Positions 47,220 through 59,100 of a stretch of DNA of 64,000 nt are shown here, piece by piece. Position 1 is the stretch's first letter. Each line of letters begins with the position of its first letter. This stretch comes from Amanita rubescens (taxonomy: Eukaryota; Basidiomycota; Agaricomycetes; Agaricales; Amanitaceae). The notes below the pieces were generated by a model. The model ran no database searches and was not told the origin of the DNA. It saw only the letters and a list, made by a program, of their open reading frames with translations. Location: positions 62,001-126,000 of the forward strand of contig WION01000061.1 in the NCBI GenBank assembly GCA_015039365.1, given 5' to 3'. The position numbers and the translations under genes were made by a program.

Positions 47220-49973
47220 TGTTCTCCATCAAGTCATTGAACATGACACCATCCAAGCCCGATACAAGATCCTGCAGTCATCAGGCAACAAATCAGAAAG
47301 AAGAACCACAACGAGTAAAACTTCCGCCTACCTGGAACGACAACGCACCCCGACATGACGTATCCCAAAAGTAGAACAACCGGTCGATAAACTCATGTTC
47401 AGCGACCTCACGATCCACGCGCCGCTATCGAACGAGCAAAACGTCAGAAAAGATTCTTCATGACAAAACGGGAACTCACCGTCAAACCATTCATAACGAT
47501 CTTCTCATCTCGAGCCCACGTCGCAATCTCACTCAAAAAGTGACGGAACGTCCGCAATCCGATCCTCGTCTCAGGCTTCTCCTCATGACCATCATTGGTC
47601 ATGAACAACGACGGTGGTGGCGCAGTCGCAGGTGGCGCCGGCTCAATACACATCGCCTTATACAAGGCATCGTAAATGAGTCCCGCTTGTTCCTTGCTGA
47701 ATCTACCGAGAGTCTTGAGGTTCCGAACCGCAGCACGCTTAGAGAAGGCTTCGATATTGTGGATTATCTCGTTTCGGAAACGTTTCCGTTCCGAGAGGAT
47801 CATTTCCTCTGTAATAACGGAAAACTCTCGGAAGGATATGAGAAGGAGTTCTTGGAAGCGCGTGATGGCACGCGAACGGGGGTCACTTGAGCTTGGATGG
47901 GCTGATTGGTCAAGGGAGGCAAAGTATTCCCTCATCACACTGAACGGCAACGTGAGTGGTATGATCATCAAAAGGGTTTTAGTACGCACTTGAGGAAACC
48001 GCCGTCATCCTGAACTTGTAGTAGCTTCTCCCCATTGATCTTGAGAATAGCTATAATATGTTCCATCGTAAGTCACGATATCATCATCGAGGCTGGAAGT
48101 CAGACCTAATCTATCAAAAAGTCATTAATACGAAGAATTCAACATAAAAAAGGTTTACATACCCTACTTGGAATAAAACCTTTGGCCCCATACAGAAGAA
48201 ACAGTCCACTATCCGGAACGCGAAGACCATAGGCATACTGTTGATATATCTGAGACCTCTGTCAGCTCCCGATCGCGAAACGAGTGAAATTTCACGTACA
48301 AACTGAGGAACCAGGGAAGCGATGCGACCGATAGTTGCACGTCAACCGTTTCGAAATGAGTGTGGATCATAGGAAGACATCTGGCTACCAGAGCTTCGAA
48401 GACGCGTTGATCGAGGAGCGTCCCGTGCATCGATGGCCTGTAGAGCATATATATATCATTAGTAATGAAGAAAATGGAGAGATGGCAACGTACGAGTAGT
48501 ATCCTGGTAGTAATCTATCGCATAGCACTTCCAGAAGCCAAAATGCCTGCTCTTCCGACATATAACTGCCAATCGCGTTTGATAAACGACTCAAGGGGGA
48601 CAAAAAAGGGGAAGACCCTACATTAGGATCGCCGCTGCAAGTATGTTCATCGCCTATATATCAAGTTAGCACATGGTTTCGCGAAAAGGGGAGAAACCAA
48701 CCTGGCAGTACCCAAGTTCCGGGTTCTTGAACGAATACGCTTGTAGCACTCGGTGGAGCGCGCCTATGCCTTCCTCAGACTGGTAACCGGCATATTCGGG
48801 TAGACTTCTGTGTAAATCCTTCTCGATATCTTCTGTGCTTGTACTAGTTTTACCCTTGTGTTCTTCTAGTAGCCGTTCGTAATAGCCAGGGTTCGTGAAA
48901 CGAAGGAAAATGGATCCAGAAAGCGTTTCCCATATTTCTCCACGTAGTCTGTTTGGAAGCCCGACTTGAACTAGCCTTGTACATTGAGGATAACGCAACA
49001 AAGCCAAGTTCCGGCCGTGAGCTAAAAAACTCGTGAAATAGCAGAATTTAATGATAAATGAGACTGTACTTTTCAAATATGTAGTCCATAGCTTGATCTT
49101 TGATGCTTCCCTCAGCCTAGTTCGAGGTTAGTGAAAAAAACATCTCCTGTTGAGATAGTCTACAGACTTTTTAGGATCACCAGGAAACTTGAAGCGAAGA
49201 CCCAGTCCGCCGTGGTATAGATGCTCTCTAGCAGGTGCACCATCCGTCTCTTCGCTAATTAGACTACCATCTTCTCGTTCATTATCTGCAACGTTGGACG
49301 AGGTGGATATAAGAGCCTCTGAATAACACGTCTTGACAAACGTCTTGACGGCCTTCATCTGACCCTTTTGTAGCTCGATTTTCAGCGCATCCCGAAATAT
49401 GGTGCAAAACGCGTCCGCGGTTGGGCGTAAAGACGTCAGTTGAACGACCTTGAAAGTTCGGTTCAAGTTATAATGTAGTTCCGTGATGGATGGGCTACGT
49501 ACGAGTCGTGGACCGTGCCAGGTTGATACGCTGAGCGCATATATGCCCGCTCTGGCGTTCAACCGTTCAACGCGACGAACGGTTGCGAGGGGTATTGTGA
49601 ACCGGACGGATTTGCGATCCAACGATGCAAACGAGAGGTAGGGCGGCATGAGGTAAAGCTTCCCCGCCTATTCGAATCGTACGGTGAGCAAAAGCCGTTA
49701 TCGAAGCGCTGATAACTCACGTATGATTCTTCCTCTGCGTCTCCCAACGTCAAGACCGCGTTGATGTCCATCTTGTCGATATCATTGGAAGTAGAATCCG
49801 CGATTGTTGATGGAGGTAAATGTGGGTAAGTTCATCCTTTGTGGGCTCTTTAAAGTTGCGGAGAGCGGTTGAGATCATCGCGATCTCATGCGTGTCGCTT
49901 GCGGTTGGATGCTCTTGCGGCGCGTGATGAACTGTTGCCTTTTTTGGAATGGGCGCGTCTCTCACTTTCTGTC
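47177..49973 (-). pseudogene. TBC-domain gene, copy B, 3'-truncated
   Basis: It is an inverted duplicate of 29540-32310 with very high identity, including introns. GRAM remnant, arginine finger (GLPNRLRGEIWE) and glutamine finger (ELGYCQ) are kept. It breaks off inside the EF-hand, where copy A continues DGYLTKDE and copy B reads into the zinc-finger gene at about 47177. It lacks the EF-hand end and acidic tail. The 5' side is separated from its flank by the LINE at 49974-52930. Confidence 0.88.
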
Positions 49974-50193
49974 TTTTTTTTTTTTTTTTCGAATAGAAGG
50001 AGTGTATTGCCACATACGCTACCGAGGTACACTGGGAAAAAAGCCAACACTACTAGAGCGAGGAAAAAGAACCCGTAAGACATACTTATACTAATCACGT
50101 CGTCGGCGTAGGGCCGCATATAGTGTTTAACTAGTCCATCCCCAAACGCGACATAGTAGGGGAGGGAACGTTGAGCCTTGGAAGGAAGGGGGC

Positions 50194-52884
50194 CTATCGG
50201 TAGGAGTCAAGGCCTCCGTAGCGAGCCTCAAAGCGGGCGGCGTGTTTTGTTTGGTGACGTTGATCGCGCGTCTGGCGGACTTGCTTCAACCGTTTGGCTT
50301 GCAGGATGGCAAGCGCTTTGTCATCGAACCTGGCGATGAAGAAGGGGCAGTCCCGAGAGATGGCGGGATGATGCCCACGGCAGTTGATACACTTGATGTC
50401 TTGCATGGAGGTGTCCTTTAGGACCGCTTGCTCGTGTACGGCGGAACTGTGACAGTTTGCGCATAGGGCACACCAAGGAAGGCGTGACGAACAGACGTGT
50501 GAAGTGTGGCCCCACCGAAGGCAGATGCCACACTGACGAGAGGCCTTGCGCAAGACCCAAGGGCAGGCACGACAGGGGATGCCATCGAAGTGGACATCGG
50601 TCTGGACGAGGCGACGTGCAACAGAGGAAGCACGGTCGTCGGCGACTTTGACCACCACAGTGGCGGTATAGCCAATCGTCTTGCCCGAGGGTATGATGAA
50701 GTGGGCCTGTTGTACAAAATGTACTCCCTTCCAACGGGGATGGGATGAAACCGTGGCGTGAAGCCAGTCGGACGTGGACGCGCCCCCGTCCAGGCGGTGC
50801 GTCGGGACATGCATGAACTTGATAAGGGACGTAGTGTCCCGGCTGAGGAGCTGAACGCCTCCTTCGTGCAAAGTGGACAGGAGGGATATGACCTCCTTCT
50901 TGAGTTCGGGGCCGATGGCCTGGGAGTAACGCACCAGGAGATCGCCACGTAGGGTAAAGCCTACATGAGCAGGCGGGGGAGAGGAGCCAGCAAGGGCTTT
51001 CTGAACGTCCAAAAGGAGAGGGATCACAGCGCCGGTAGGGCTGGGACGGAAACGGAGAACCAAAGCCGAAGCCTTGGTCCCCTGACGAGTGCAGGACTTG
51101 ATGGTAGCCGTTTGCTTTGATGGTCCAAGAGGAGGGGGCGACGGCAGGGCTAGTGTTTCTATTTCCAGTCTCTCAGGACCGAAAAAGACCGGAACCGGAC
51201 CGGACCAGGACCGATTTGGACCGGACTGCAGTCTCAGGTCTTAGGAGGTCCAAGGGCAGTCCAGTTCCGGTCTTTTTAAATTTTTAAAATCAAAAAAACC
51301 GCAAAAGACCGGTCTAGACCGGTCCTAGACCGCTAATTGTCACATGTGACCAACACAGTCATGTTCTCCTATATTTTAGCTTTTTTTTGAGTATTGAAAC
51401 ATAAAAAACGGTTGAGATTTGAGTTCACAGTAGTAAAGTTTGTCTAAAGTTATATATAACATGTGAATTTTGAGAACATCTGTTGTTGCAACACTCCAGG
51501 TAAGGTATTCTGAAATTAACTAATCTAGGTATGCTCTATTACATCTAATGGAACATAGTTGAACAGTGGGAGGGTGAGGGTCAGCAACACTGGGCTTCAT
51601 TCTCTCTTTGGTGATCTCTTTGGCAATCTCTTTGGCAATGTTTGGCAGTCTCCTGGCATCATTAAAAATGGTTTAATGTGGCTTATCTGGAGTGCAACTG
51701 GGTGTGAGATGATGTGAGGGGGTGGAGTGGGGTCTAATGGGACAAGCTGAGCAGTGGGAGGGTGAGGGTCAGCAACACTGGGCTTCATTCTCTCTTTGGT
51801 GATCTCTTTGGCAATCTCTTTGGCAATGTTTGGCAGTCTCCTGGTATCATCAAAAATGGTTTTATGTGTCTCATCTGAGTGCAGCTGGGTGTGAGAGGGT
51901 GTGAGAGGGTGTGAGAGGGTGAGGGTTAGGAACATATTGATATTTATGAAGTTTTGTAGTTTTAAATTGTTGTATGGGAGACATAGGGACATAGAAACTA
52001 ATGTAAGGATTAGTCTAGACCAGTCCAAGACCAGTCAAGACCAGTCCAGACCAGTCCAAGACCGGTCCAGACCAGGACCAGTCCAGGACCGGTCTTAACC
52101 GGTCTTTTTTTTAAATTAAGACCGGTCTTGCGGTCTTAAGCGGTCCGGTTCCGGTCTTTTCGATATCAGGGACACCGTGAGACCGGTCCGGTTTCGGTCT
52201 TTCCAAAAAAGGAAAAAAAACCGGACCGGACCGGACCTTGAATCACTAGGCAGGGCAGAGGGAGGGCCTTTGCCTGCAACACTGGCATACGAACGCCTGA
52301 CAGGAGGCGGGGGGGGAGGGCGGCCGAGAAGCCGCTTCTTGTTAATGCGTATGGTGGTAGGACCCCCGGCACCAGGAGGCACAGGGGTCTCCATCCTCGT
52401 GGGTGGAGGCGGTTCCAACGGAGCAGGCGTTGGGATAGGGGCAGGCGCCGGGGGCCTCGCGACCCGACCGGAGTCCATAACCCCAAAAGGGCCGACTATG
52501 TAATCCTTACCCCCTTTAAGCACAAAGGCTTCCAGACCAAAGGCTAGGGCAAAGGGTTCCATAACAAGTGAGAGCGCTTGAATAACGTCTTGGGGGAGAA
52601 GGCCAGCGCGGACGCCGTCTATTGCAGTGCGAAAGTCAGCACAAGCCTCAATGAGGTGGATGTACTGGTCGGGGGCATCAGGGAAGTCACCAGAGCGGGC
52701 GGAGCCCGCTCTGGACGAATGCTGTGTCGGGGGGGGGGTCATCCCCCCTTGTGTCCATAGCGAGGTGGGCATCTAGGGAATCGGACTGAGACGAAGTTCG
52801 AGAACCACGTCCAGACCAGGAAATGGGAGGAGGGAGAGACCGACCACGGCTGCCGCGAAATTGTCCTGGGGGACGACGGGCCAT
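50194..52884 (-). pseudogene. LINE ORF1 (Gag-like) protein, split and frameshifted
   Basis: The start at 52884 (MARRPPGQ) leads into a basic, then proline-rich region and the YASVAGKGPP motif typical of ORF1 proteins. After the hAT-like insertion the frame resumes at about 51150 (LPSPPPLGPSKQ) and ends with three zinc-knuckle-like clusters (CGICLRWGHTSHVC; CALCANC; CINCRGHHPAISRDC). Two lesions are seen: a frame change in a run of ten G at 52729-52738, best explained by slippage, and the 1.1-kb insertion. ORF1 proteins bind element RNA (family knowledge). Confidence 0.75.
51151..52248. mobile_element. hAT-like non-autonomous element, 1098 bp, 8-bp target duplication
   Basis: It is flanked by GGCAGGGC (51143-51150 and 52249-52256) and has ends TAGTGTTTC and GAATCACTA (TAGTGATTC on the other strand). 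Both subterminal regions are packed with GGACCGGTC-type motifs. The middle (51340-52000) is AT-rich and contains a 105-bp block repeated with a 180-bp period (51566-51670 and 51746-51850). No ORF codes for a transposase. Eight-bp duplications are a hAT hallmark (established). Confidence 0.85.
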
Positions 52885-52943
52885 GTTCCAAAAGAAGAAG
52901 GTGGTGGTATCAGATCAAGATGCGATGGTGCTCACTTTCTGTC

Positions 52944-53456
52944 AGTCGAGCGTCGAAGCACTCTTTCCTAGTATGACTACAATCTATTATTGGCCAGTGT
53001 AAGTAGTCCAAACTGCATCCATCGCGTATATGTTGATCCAAGCATTGGCAGCGCGTTCCCCTCAATGTTGCCTTTTAAAACTAAAGACGAATTTTGTTTT
53101 TACTTTTTTATGCTCTCATATGAGTCCCTGTACACACGAAATTGAGTCAACCGTCATTGGTGGAAAACGGGGAAGAAATATCTGTGTCCATGTTAACTCC
53201 AGCGAATTGATGGTGACTCGTTATTGAGACTTACAAAGTCTTTAATCTTCGACCTTTGCTGTTTTCCTGTTGAATGCAGTCGACCTTCAGTAGCTTCCTC
53301 CACATGCATCAAATAGTCCACATCTTCAAGTTCCCCGGCCCTTTCAAGACGGACTGATGAGACTAAGACTTGCCCGACAAAATCACCATACGAACGGCGC
53401 GTGACAGTGACATCCAAACCGCCATCTGCCGAACTATGCCGAGAGCTCTTTTCCAT
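52944..53456 (-). pseudogene. Duplicated segment A2 with a 3' gene fragment
   Basis: It is an inverted match to 29117-29530 over its left part. The minus-strand frame 53456-53193 (87 aa, ending SIRWS) covers more of the fragment than the A1 copy does. It has no known domain and seems to be the terminal exon of a gene whose body is not in the window. Confidence 0.55.
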
Positions 53457-53875
53457 TTTCCATACGAAGTCCCGCGTGACACATTACATCACTTCCTTTC
53501 TTCTGACCACCACTTGTAGATGTGGGCCACCAAGTGGCAGATCCGAGGCCCAGTTTTTTCTCATCAGTTATTAGATATGATTTGCAGCATGTACTAGTAT
53601 GTATGTATTATGAGGTATCAAGAATAGACAAAAACTTTATATGTTTAGAAGTATAGCAAAATTTTACATTACTAGTAACTAGTACTATTACAATTAACAC
53701 ATGATATAAATGGCTGCAATAGCATTTTTTCCACTGCATTGATTTAATGATAGATTGTTGTTTAACATACCTTCGTATATTAGATTATGACCAGTTGTAA
53801 GGCCATCATGGAACCATACCATATCATTATTAGATATGACACGTGCAACAAAATGAGAATCTCCAAAGTATATAA

Positions 53876-54328
53876 TGTTACAACACGGTACGGACTCCCG
53901 CATTATGCTTACATGATACGTCGGACATGTTTATTTTCTTTATGCATACCTTATCCATCTTACCCTTTATGCTCGATTCGTACGGACAAGCTCGTTTACT
54001 TACTTATACCATTCCTTATTCCACATATGACGCCGTCCTTATACCTACATTCGTACTTACCTTTATTCATTAATTAGTACGTCTCTTTGTACTTGCCAGT
54101 ATAAGTACCTCATGTATTCTAGAGTCGAACCCTAAGTTCGACTTAGCTGTTTATTGTCGTCTGGCAATATAACCTTACTCTTAAACTCATCTACCACAAT
54201 CGTCCTCAGATCCTAAGTCAACGCCTTGACTTAGTATTGAACTTATAATCTTAACGTTTGACTTAAGACTTGTAATCGTGACTAGAGTTGCCGTTGCAAC
54301 TTAGGTTGAGATTAACGAGTTCGTAACA
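53876..54328 (+). repeat. 5' LTR of element 2
   Basis: 453 bp, TGTTAC...AACA, with TATAAGTA at 54100 and the self-priming segment TAAGTTCGACTTA at 54133-54145, 33 bp downstream. Confidence 0.96.
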
Positions 54329-54330
54329 AT

Positions 54331-54343
54331 TAAGTCGAACTTA
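54331..54343 (+). other. Self-priming primer-binding site of element 2
   Basis: TAAGTCGAACTTA begins two bases after the LTR and is the exact complement of 54133-54145. Same sequence and geometry as element 1. Confidence 0.75.
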
Positions 54344-54440
54344 TCAATAAGCCTGAACATCGATTCATTGGCATTTGATAACACACACTTCGACGAACTT
54401 CCGGAAAGCCAGCCCGTAGGTTACTGGCCACGTTGTCAAA

Positions 54441-56162
54441 ACGGATTGGAGAGCTCCACCAAATAGAGCTACACGAGATCGTAAAGGGAACTACGTTCTT
54501 GACGGATACTACGTCAGACTAAACGGTGCAAAACGAATCTGGGAAGATACAGGAGGGAATCCAGTAAAAGAACAAGAATTCTGGATACCACAAAAAGAAA
54601 CTAGACCTCCGAACGAATCATACTATTACTTCGCAGATCTATATCTTCAGGAACAACACATCAGATTCGATCACCTCACAGAACGTTGGATAGCATCCGA
54701 GACACAAGACTTTGTCCCTAACGAATACTTCAACACCCCTAATTGGATAAAAGGGACTGTTGATGCTCTACCAGAAAACTTAAGACCGAAAACTCTCCTT
54801 TCCATACAGACAACTACAAAAGGCAAAAAGAAAGCAAATTTTGGCCTAAACAATAGTGAATCCGAGAAAGAAGAAGAAACAGATCAAAAACCCGATCTAT
54901 CTCTTGATTTTCTCAGTGACCTTTCAGTTGGAACGACACCAACACCTGCCCAACAACCGACCAATCCCGAACCAGGTCCTTCGAACCCTAAAGAAGAAAA
55001 GGACGAAGAAGACCCATTTGACTCTGACAGAATCGAAGTAGACGAACTTAAACCCGATCCAACTCCACCACGCAGAGATCCATCACCCCCACCATCACCA
55101 AGAATGTCTGGAGGAAGTACAGACCCTATACCCAACCCACGAACCCCTAGTCTCATCGGAGATCTCCCTGAATTTAAAGGGAAGCGAAAGGATGCCAATA
55201 CGTTCATAGAAGATATCGAAATCTTCTTTGACATGAATCCTGAACGGATGAATACAGACCGTTTAAAGATCCTTGCTGCCCTGAACAAGATCTCAGATGG
55301 AGCTAGACAGTGGAAAAAGAATAAATTAGCGGAATTACGAAAATCACGCGCTACCGTTGAAGGAGGCGTCACAAGACCCGCTTTATTCGATGACTGGGAA
55401 GCATTTAAACTGTCATTCTTGACAGATTGGGGAGAAGTTGATCCAAGTGGAAATGCATACACGAAAATTCTCAATCTACAAAACAGATCGTCCATGAAAG
55501 GAAAGAAACAGATGACCTTGCCTAATTACGTCAATCAGTTCAAGGAACAAATCACGAAAGCAGGAATCGAAGGAGAAGCAGCATTCCATATGTTCGGAAA
55601 AGGACTTACAGCACCCGAGTTCGAAAAAGCAATGCTCATGAACCCAAAAACACTACAAGATTGGTACGACATTGCTATCAAACTCGACAATATCCGAACC
55701 CGTTCATACGCTTATTCCCCTCGATCTGGAAATGGTCATTCATCATCCTCTCATAACGACGAATCATGGGCTATGCAGATCGATCATAAATTTCTAGAAC
55801 AAGAAGAAGACCCAGAACTAGAACTTATGATCAGATCTATGTCCAAAGAAGAAAGAGAACGCTACATCAAAGACGGTTTATGTTTTATCTGCGGAATCAA
55901 AGGACACATGTCAGGGCAATGCCCGAAAAAGAAAAGAAACAAAGGGAAAGGCCGATTTAAAGGAGGGAGGAAAAGAGGATTCACGCCCAAACGTCACATT
56001 CGAGCCACATCAAATGATGGTGACGGAAATTGGGAAGAAGAAGAAGTCCGAGAGTCTAAACCAAATTACACCAAGAACATCCGAGCGCTGATGAAAGGGA
56101 TGTCAACCGACGAAAAGAATGATCTATTACTATCTCTTGCCGATGATAACGAGGATTTTTGA
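54441..56162 (+). CDS. Gag of chromovirus element 2
   Basis: The frame is open from at least 54441 (ACG GAT TGG) to TGA 56160-56162. Residues PPNRAT and EFWIP align with the element 1 N-terminus, well before the first AUG at 55104, so translation must begin upstream of that AUG at a near-cognate codon or after splicing. A gag capsid-like region (FKGKRKDANTFIEDIEIFF) is followed by one CCHC knuckle (CFICGIKGHMSGQC) and a basic stretch. The end GAT TTT TGA overlaps the pol frame exactly as in element 1. Confidence 0.88.
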   Translation, partial: TDWRAPPNRATRDRKGNYVLDGYYVRLNGAKRIWEDTGGNPVKEQEFWIPQKETRPPNESYYYFADLYLQEQHIRFDHLTERWIASETQDFVPNEYFNTPNWIKGTVDALPENLRPKTLLSIQTTTKGKKKANFGLNNSESEKEEETDQKPDLSLDFLSDLSVGTTPTPAQQPTNPEPGPSNPKEEKDEEDPFDSDRIEVDELKPDPTPPRRDPSPPPSPRMSGGSTDPIPNPRTPSLIGDLPEFKGKRKDANTFIEDIEIFFDMNPERMNTDRLKILAALNKISDGARQWKKNKLAELRKSRATVEGGVTRPALFDDWEAFKLSFLTDWGEVDPSGNAYTKILNLQNRSSMKGKKQMTLPNYVNQFKEQITKAGIEGEAAFHMFGKGLTAPEFEKAMLMNPKTLQDWYDIAIKLDNIRTRSYAYSPRSGNGHSSSSHNDESWAMQIDHKFLEQEEDPELELMIRSMSKEERERYIKDGLCFICGIKGHMSGQCPKKKRNKGKGRFKGGRKRGFTPKRHIRATSNDGDGNWEEEEVRESKPNYTKNIRALMKGMSTDEKNDLLLSLADDNEDF

Positions 56163-59100
56163 CAGTGGGACTCATGACAGTGGATGAAGTCTCAGACACA
56201 CCAGATTCAACTCTCGATATATCTCATGTAACAGTACAATCTATTTCGAAACGAAGATTATCTGTCCCTATCAAAGTTGAAACTGAAAACAACACTGAAA
56301 ACCTCGTTGCCCTCGTCGACTGCGGAGCCGAAGGGGTATTTATCGACAAAAGGATAGCACACAAATGGAGAAAACGAAAAACTCCACGACCAATTAGAGT
56401 TTATAACGTCGATGGCACCATAAACAAAGAAGGAGAAATTGATGAACAATGTCTAATCACCTTCGAAATGAACGGAAAACGCATGACTGAATGGTTTTAC
56501 GTATCAGCAATAGGAAAACAAACGGTTATACTGGGGCTTCCTTGGTTAGAGAAGCATAACCCTGACGTAAATTGGAGAGAAAAGACTCTAGAGTTCCGAG
56601 ACTCTGAACAGGACAAAATCAAGGCATCACTTCGGAGTATCTGTCAACAGATTGACAGAATAGCTATGCCTGAATGGGAAGAAGATCTCGTCATCGGATA
56701 TTTGATGTCACACAAAGGATCACAGACGACAGATCACGGATGGAACACGCATACATTTGAGGATATAGGAAGCTGGTCAGAAGACGAATACGACCAAGTA
56801 ACTATTGCACGATATACACCAGCTCAACAAATGGAACACAAATACCATCAAACAGAGGAGGTTTACACGCTCCCTCCTGAATACTCGGCATGGAAAGATG
56901 TATTCGAGAAAAAAGCAAGTGAACGATTCCCAGAAAGCCGATCTTGGGATCACCAGATAGAACTTCGCGATGATTTCATACCAAAAAGAGGAAAAATCTA
57001 TCCCTTATCTCCGAAACAGCAGAATACACTGGATGAATGGATTAAAGAACACGTCGAAAAAGGCTACATCAGACCGTCGAAATCACCGCAGGCATCACCT
57101 TTCTTCTTTGTAGAAAAGAAAGAAGCACAAAAATTACGACCCTGCCAAGATTATCGATATTTGAACGAATATACTAAACCAAACGCATATCCACTACCTC
57201 TTATCTCCGATCTTATGATCAAACTCAAAGATTCGGAATACTTTACAAAATTGGATATCCGATGGGGATATAATAACGTTCAAATCAAGGAATCTGACAG
57301 ATGGAAAGCCGCCTTTATCACCAATCGAGGTTTATTTGAACCTAACGTCATGTTCTTTGGATTACGAAATTCACCAGCAACGTTTCAAGCTATGATGGAC
57401 GATTATTTCAGGGATTTTACAGAAAAAGGATGGCTTGTCATCTACATGGATGACATGCTAATACACGCGCGCACTAAAGAAGAACTCGAGATTCGAACAA
57501 AACAAGTACTTGAACGATTACAGAAACACGATCTTTACCTCAAGCTTGAAAAGTGTAAATTCGCTGCCAAAGAAGTTGATTTTCTAGGCACCGTCATATC
57601 CAAAAATACAATAAAAATGGACCCGATCAAACTTGCCGGAATCAGGGACTGGCCAACCCCTTCTACCGTTAAACAAGTTAGATCCTTTTTAGGATTCGGA
57701 AATTACTATCGAAGGTTTATTTTCGGATTCGCCCACCTTGCACGACCCCTGCACGACTTAACAAAGAAAAACAAATTATGGACATGGACCGCAGAATGCC
57801 AAGTCGCATTTGATCTATTAAAAGAACGCTTCACATCCGCACCCGTCTTAATGATGCCCGATGTTAACAAACCTTTCATTCTACAAACGGACGCATCAGA
57901 CCGCGCTATCGGAGCAGTTCTTATGCAGAAAGATGACAATGGCGACTTACACCCATGCGGATACCTATCCCACGCTTTAACACCGACTGAAACACGATGG
58001 CAAATCTACGACCGAGAGTTATTCGCCATTTACTACGCTCTTTACAACGAATGGAGATACCTGCTTGAAGGAGCAGAACACCCTGTCATTATTCATTGCG
58101 ACCACAAGAACCTACTCTACTATCGAGAACCACAACGTCTTACGAACCGCCAAGCACGATGGTGGAACGACTTGTCTCGATTTAATATTAAACTAACCCA
58201 CGTTCCCGGAGCAAAACTAATAATAGCGGATGCACTATCCCGCCGACCCGATCATATGACAAAAGACGAACCAGAAGAGTTAATAACGATGCTCCCAAAA
58301 GAACTCTTTGTTCGCACGATCGCCGAAGACCTCCGTGACAGAGCAATAGAAATAACTGTCAAAGATGAATTCGCTCAATCAATCAAGAAATGCCTAAAAG
58401 AAAAAGGAACACCGCCTTTACGAACAGCCCTTTCTGATTGGACCCTCGACAACGAATTAATCCTATACAAAGGGAAATCTTTTATCCCTCCTGACACCGA
58501 TCTTCGCCGAGATATTATTAGAGATTTTCATGAATCACCAACAAGCGGACACCCCGGTTTCTTCAAAACACTAGCCTTATTAAAGGAATATTACTGGTGG
58601 CCATTAATGTCCAAAATGGTTAAACAGTTTATTGACGGATGCACGGCATGTCAACAAATGAAATCAAATACTCACCCTACCGCCGCACCCCTGATGCCAA
58701 TCAAGTCTCACGCACACCGACCCTTCCAACAAATAACCATGGATTTCATAACCGACTTACCCATAAGTGACGGTTTTGATTCTATCTTTATCGTGGTCGA
58801 TCAAGGACTTACAAAGGGAGTAATTCTCATGCCTTGTAACAAAACTATCACCGCCGACGAAACCGCCGACCTCTACATTCGGAATGTATTCAAAAACTTC
58901 GGTTTACCCGACGTCATGATCTCCGATCGAGGACCACAGTTCGCATCACATGTCTTTAACGGCATAATGGACTCATTAAAGATCAAACACAAAATGAGTA
59001 CCGCCTTCCATCCACAGACTGATGGACAAACGGAGCGATATAACGCCGAATTAGAAGCTTATCTCCGAATATTCTGTGCCTATGAACCAGATACTTGGAA

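Larger units (their letters stand above)
49974..52930 (-). mobile_element. ORF1-only LINE with poly-A tail and 13-bp target duplication
   Basis: On the minus strand the element runs from 52930 to a 16-nt poly-A (poly-T at 49974-49989). GACAGAAAGTGAG (plus strand CTCACTTTCTGTC) flanks it at 52931-52943 and 49961-49973. It carries an ORF1 with zinc knuckles and about 200 bp of 3' sequence but no endonuclease or reverse transcriptase. It interrupts the duplicated segment that is contiguous in copy A (29530-29560), so it inserted after the duplication. A hAT-like element (51151-52248) later inserted into it. Confidence 0.88.

Noticed and set aside
53500..53693. Helitron 3' terminus
   Set aside because: A hairpin-like GGCCTCGGATCTGCCACTTGGTGGCCC motif lies there, and a similar one near 43.8 kb, but no clear CTRR end or insertion site could be fixed.
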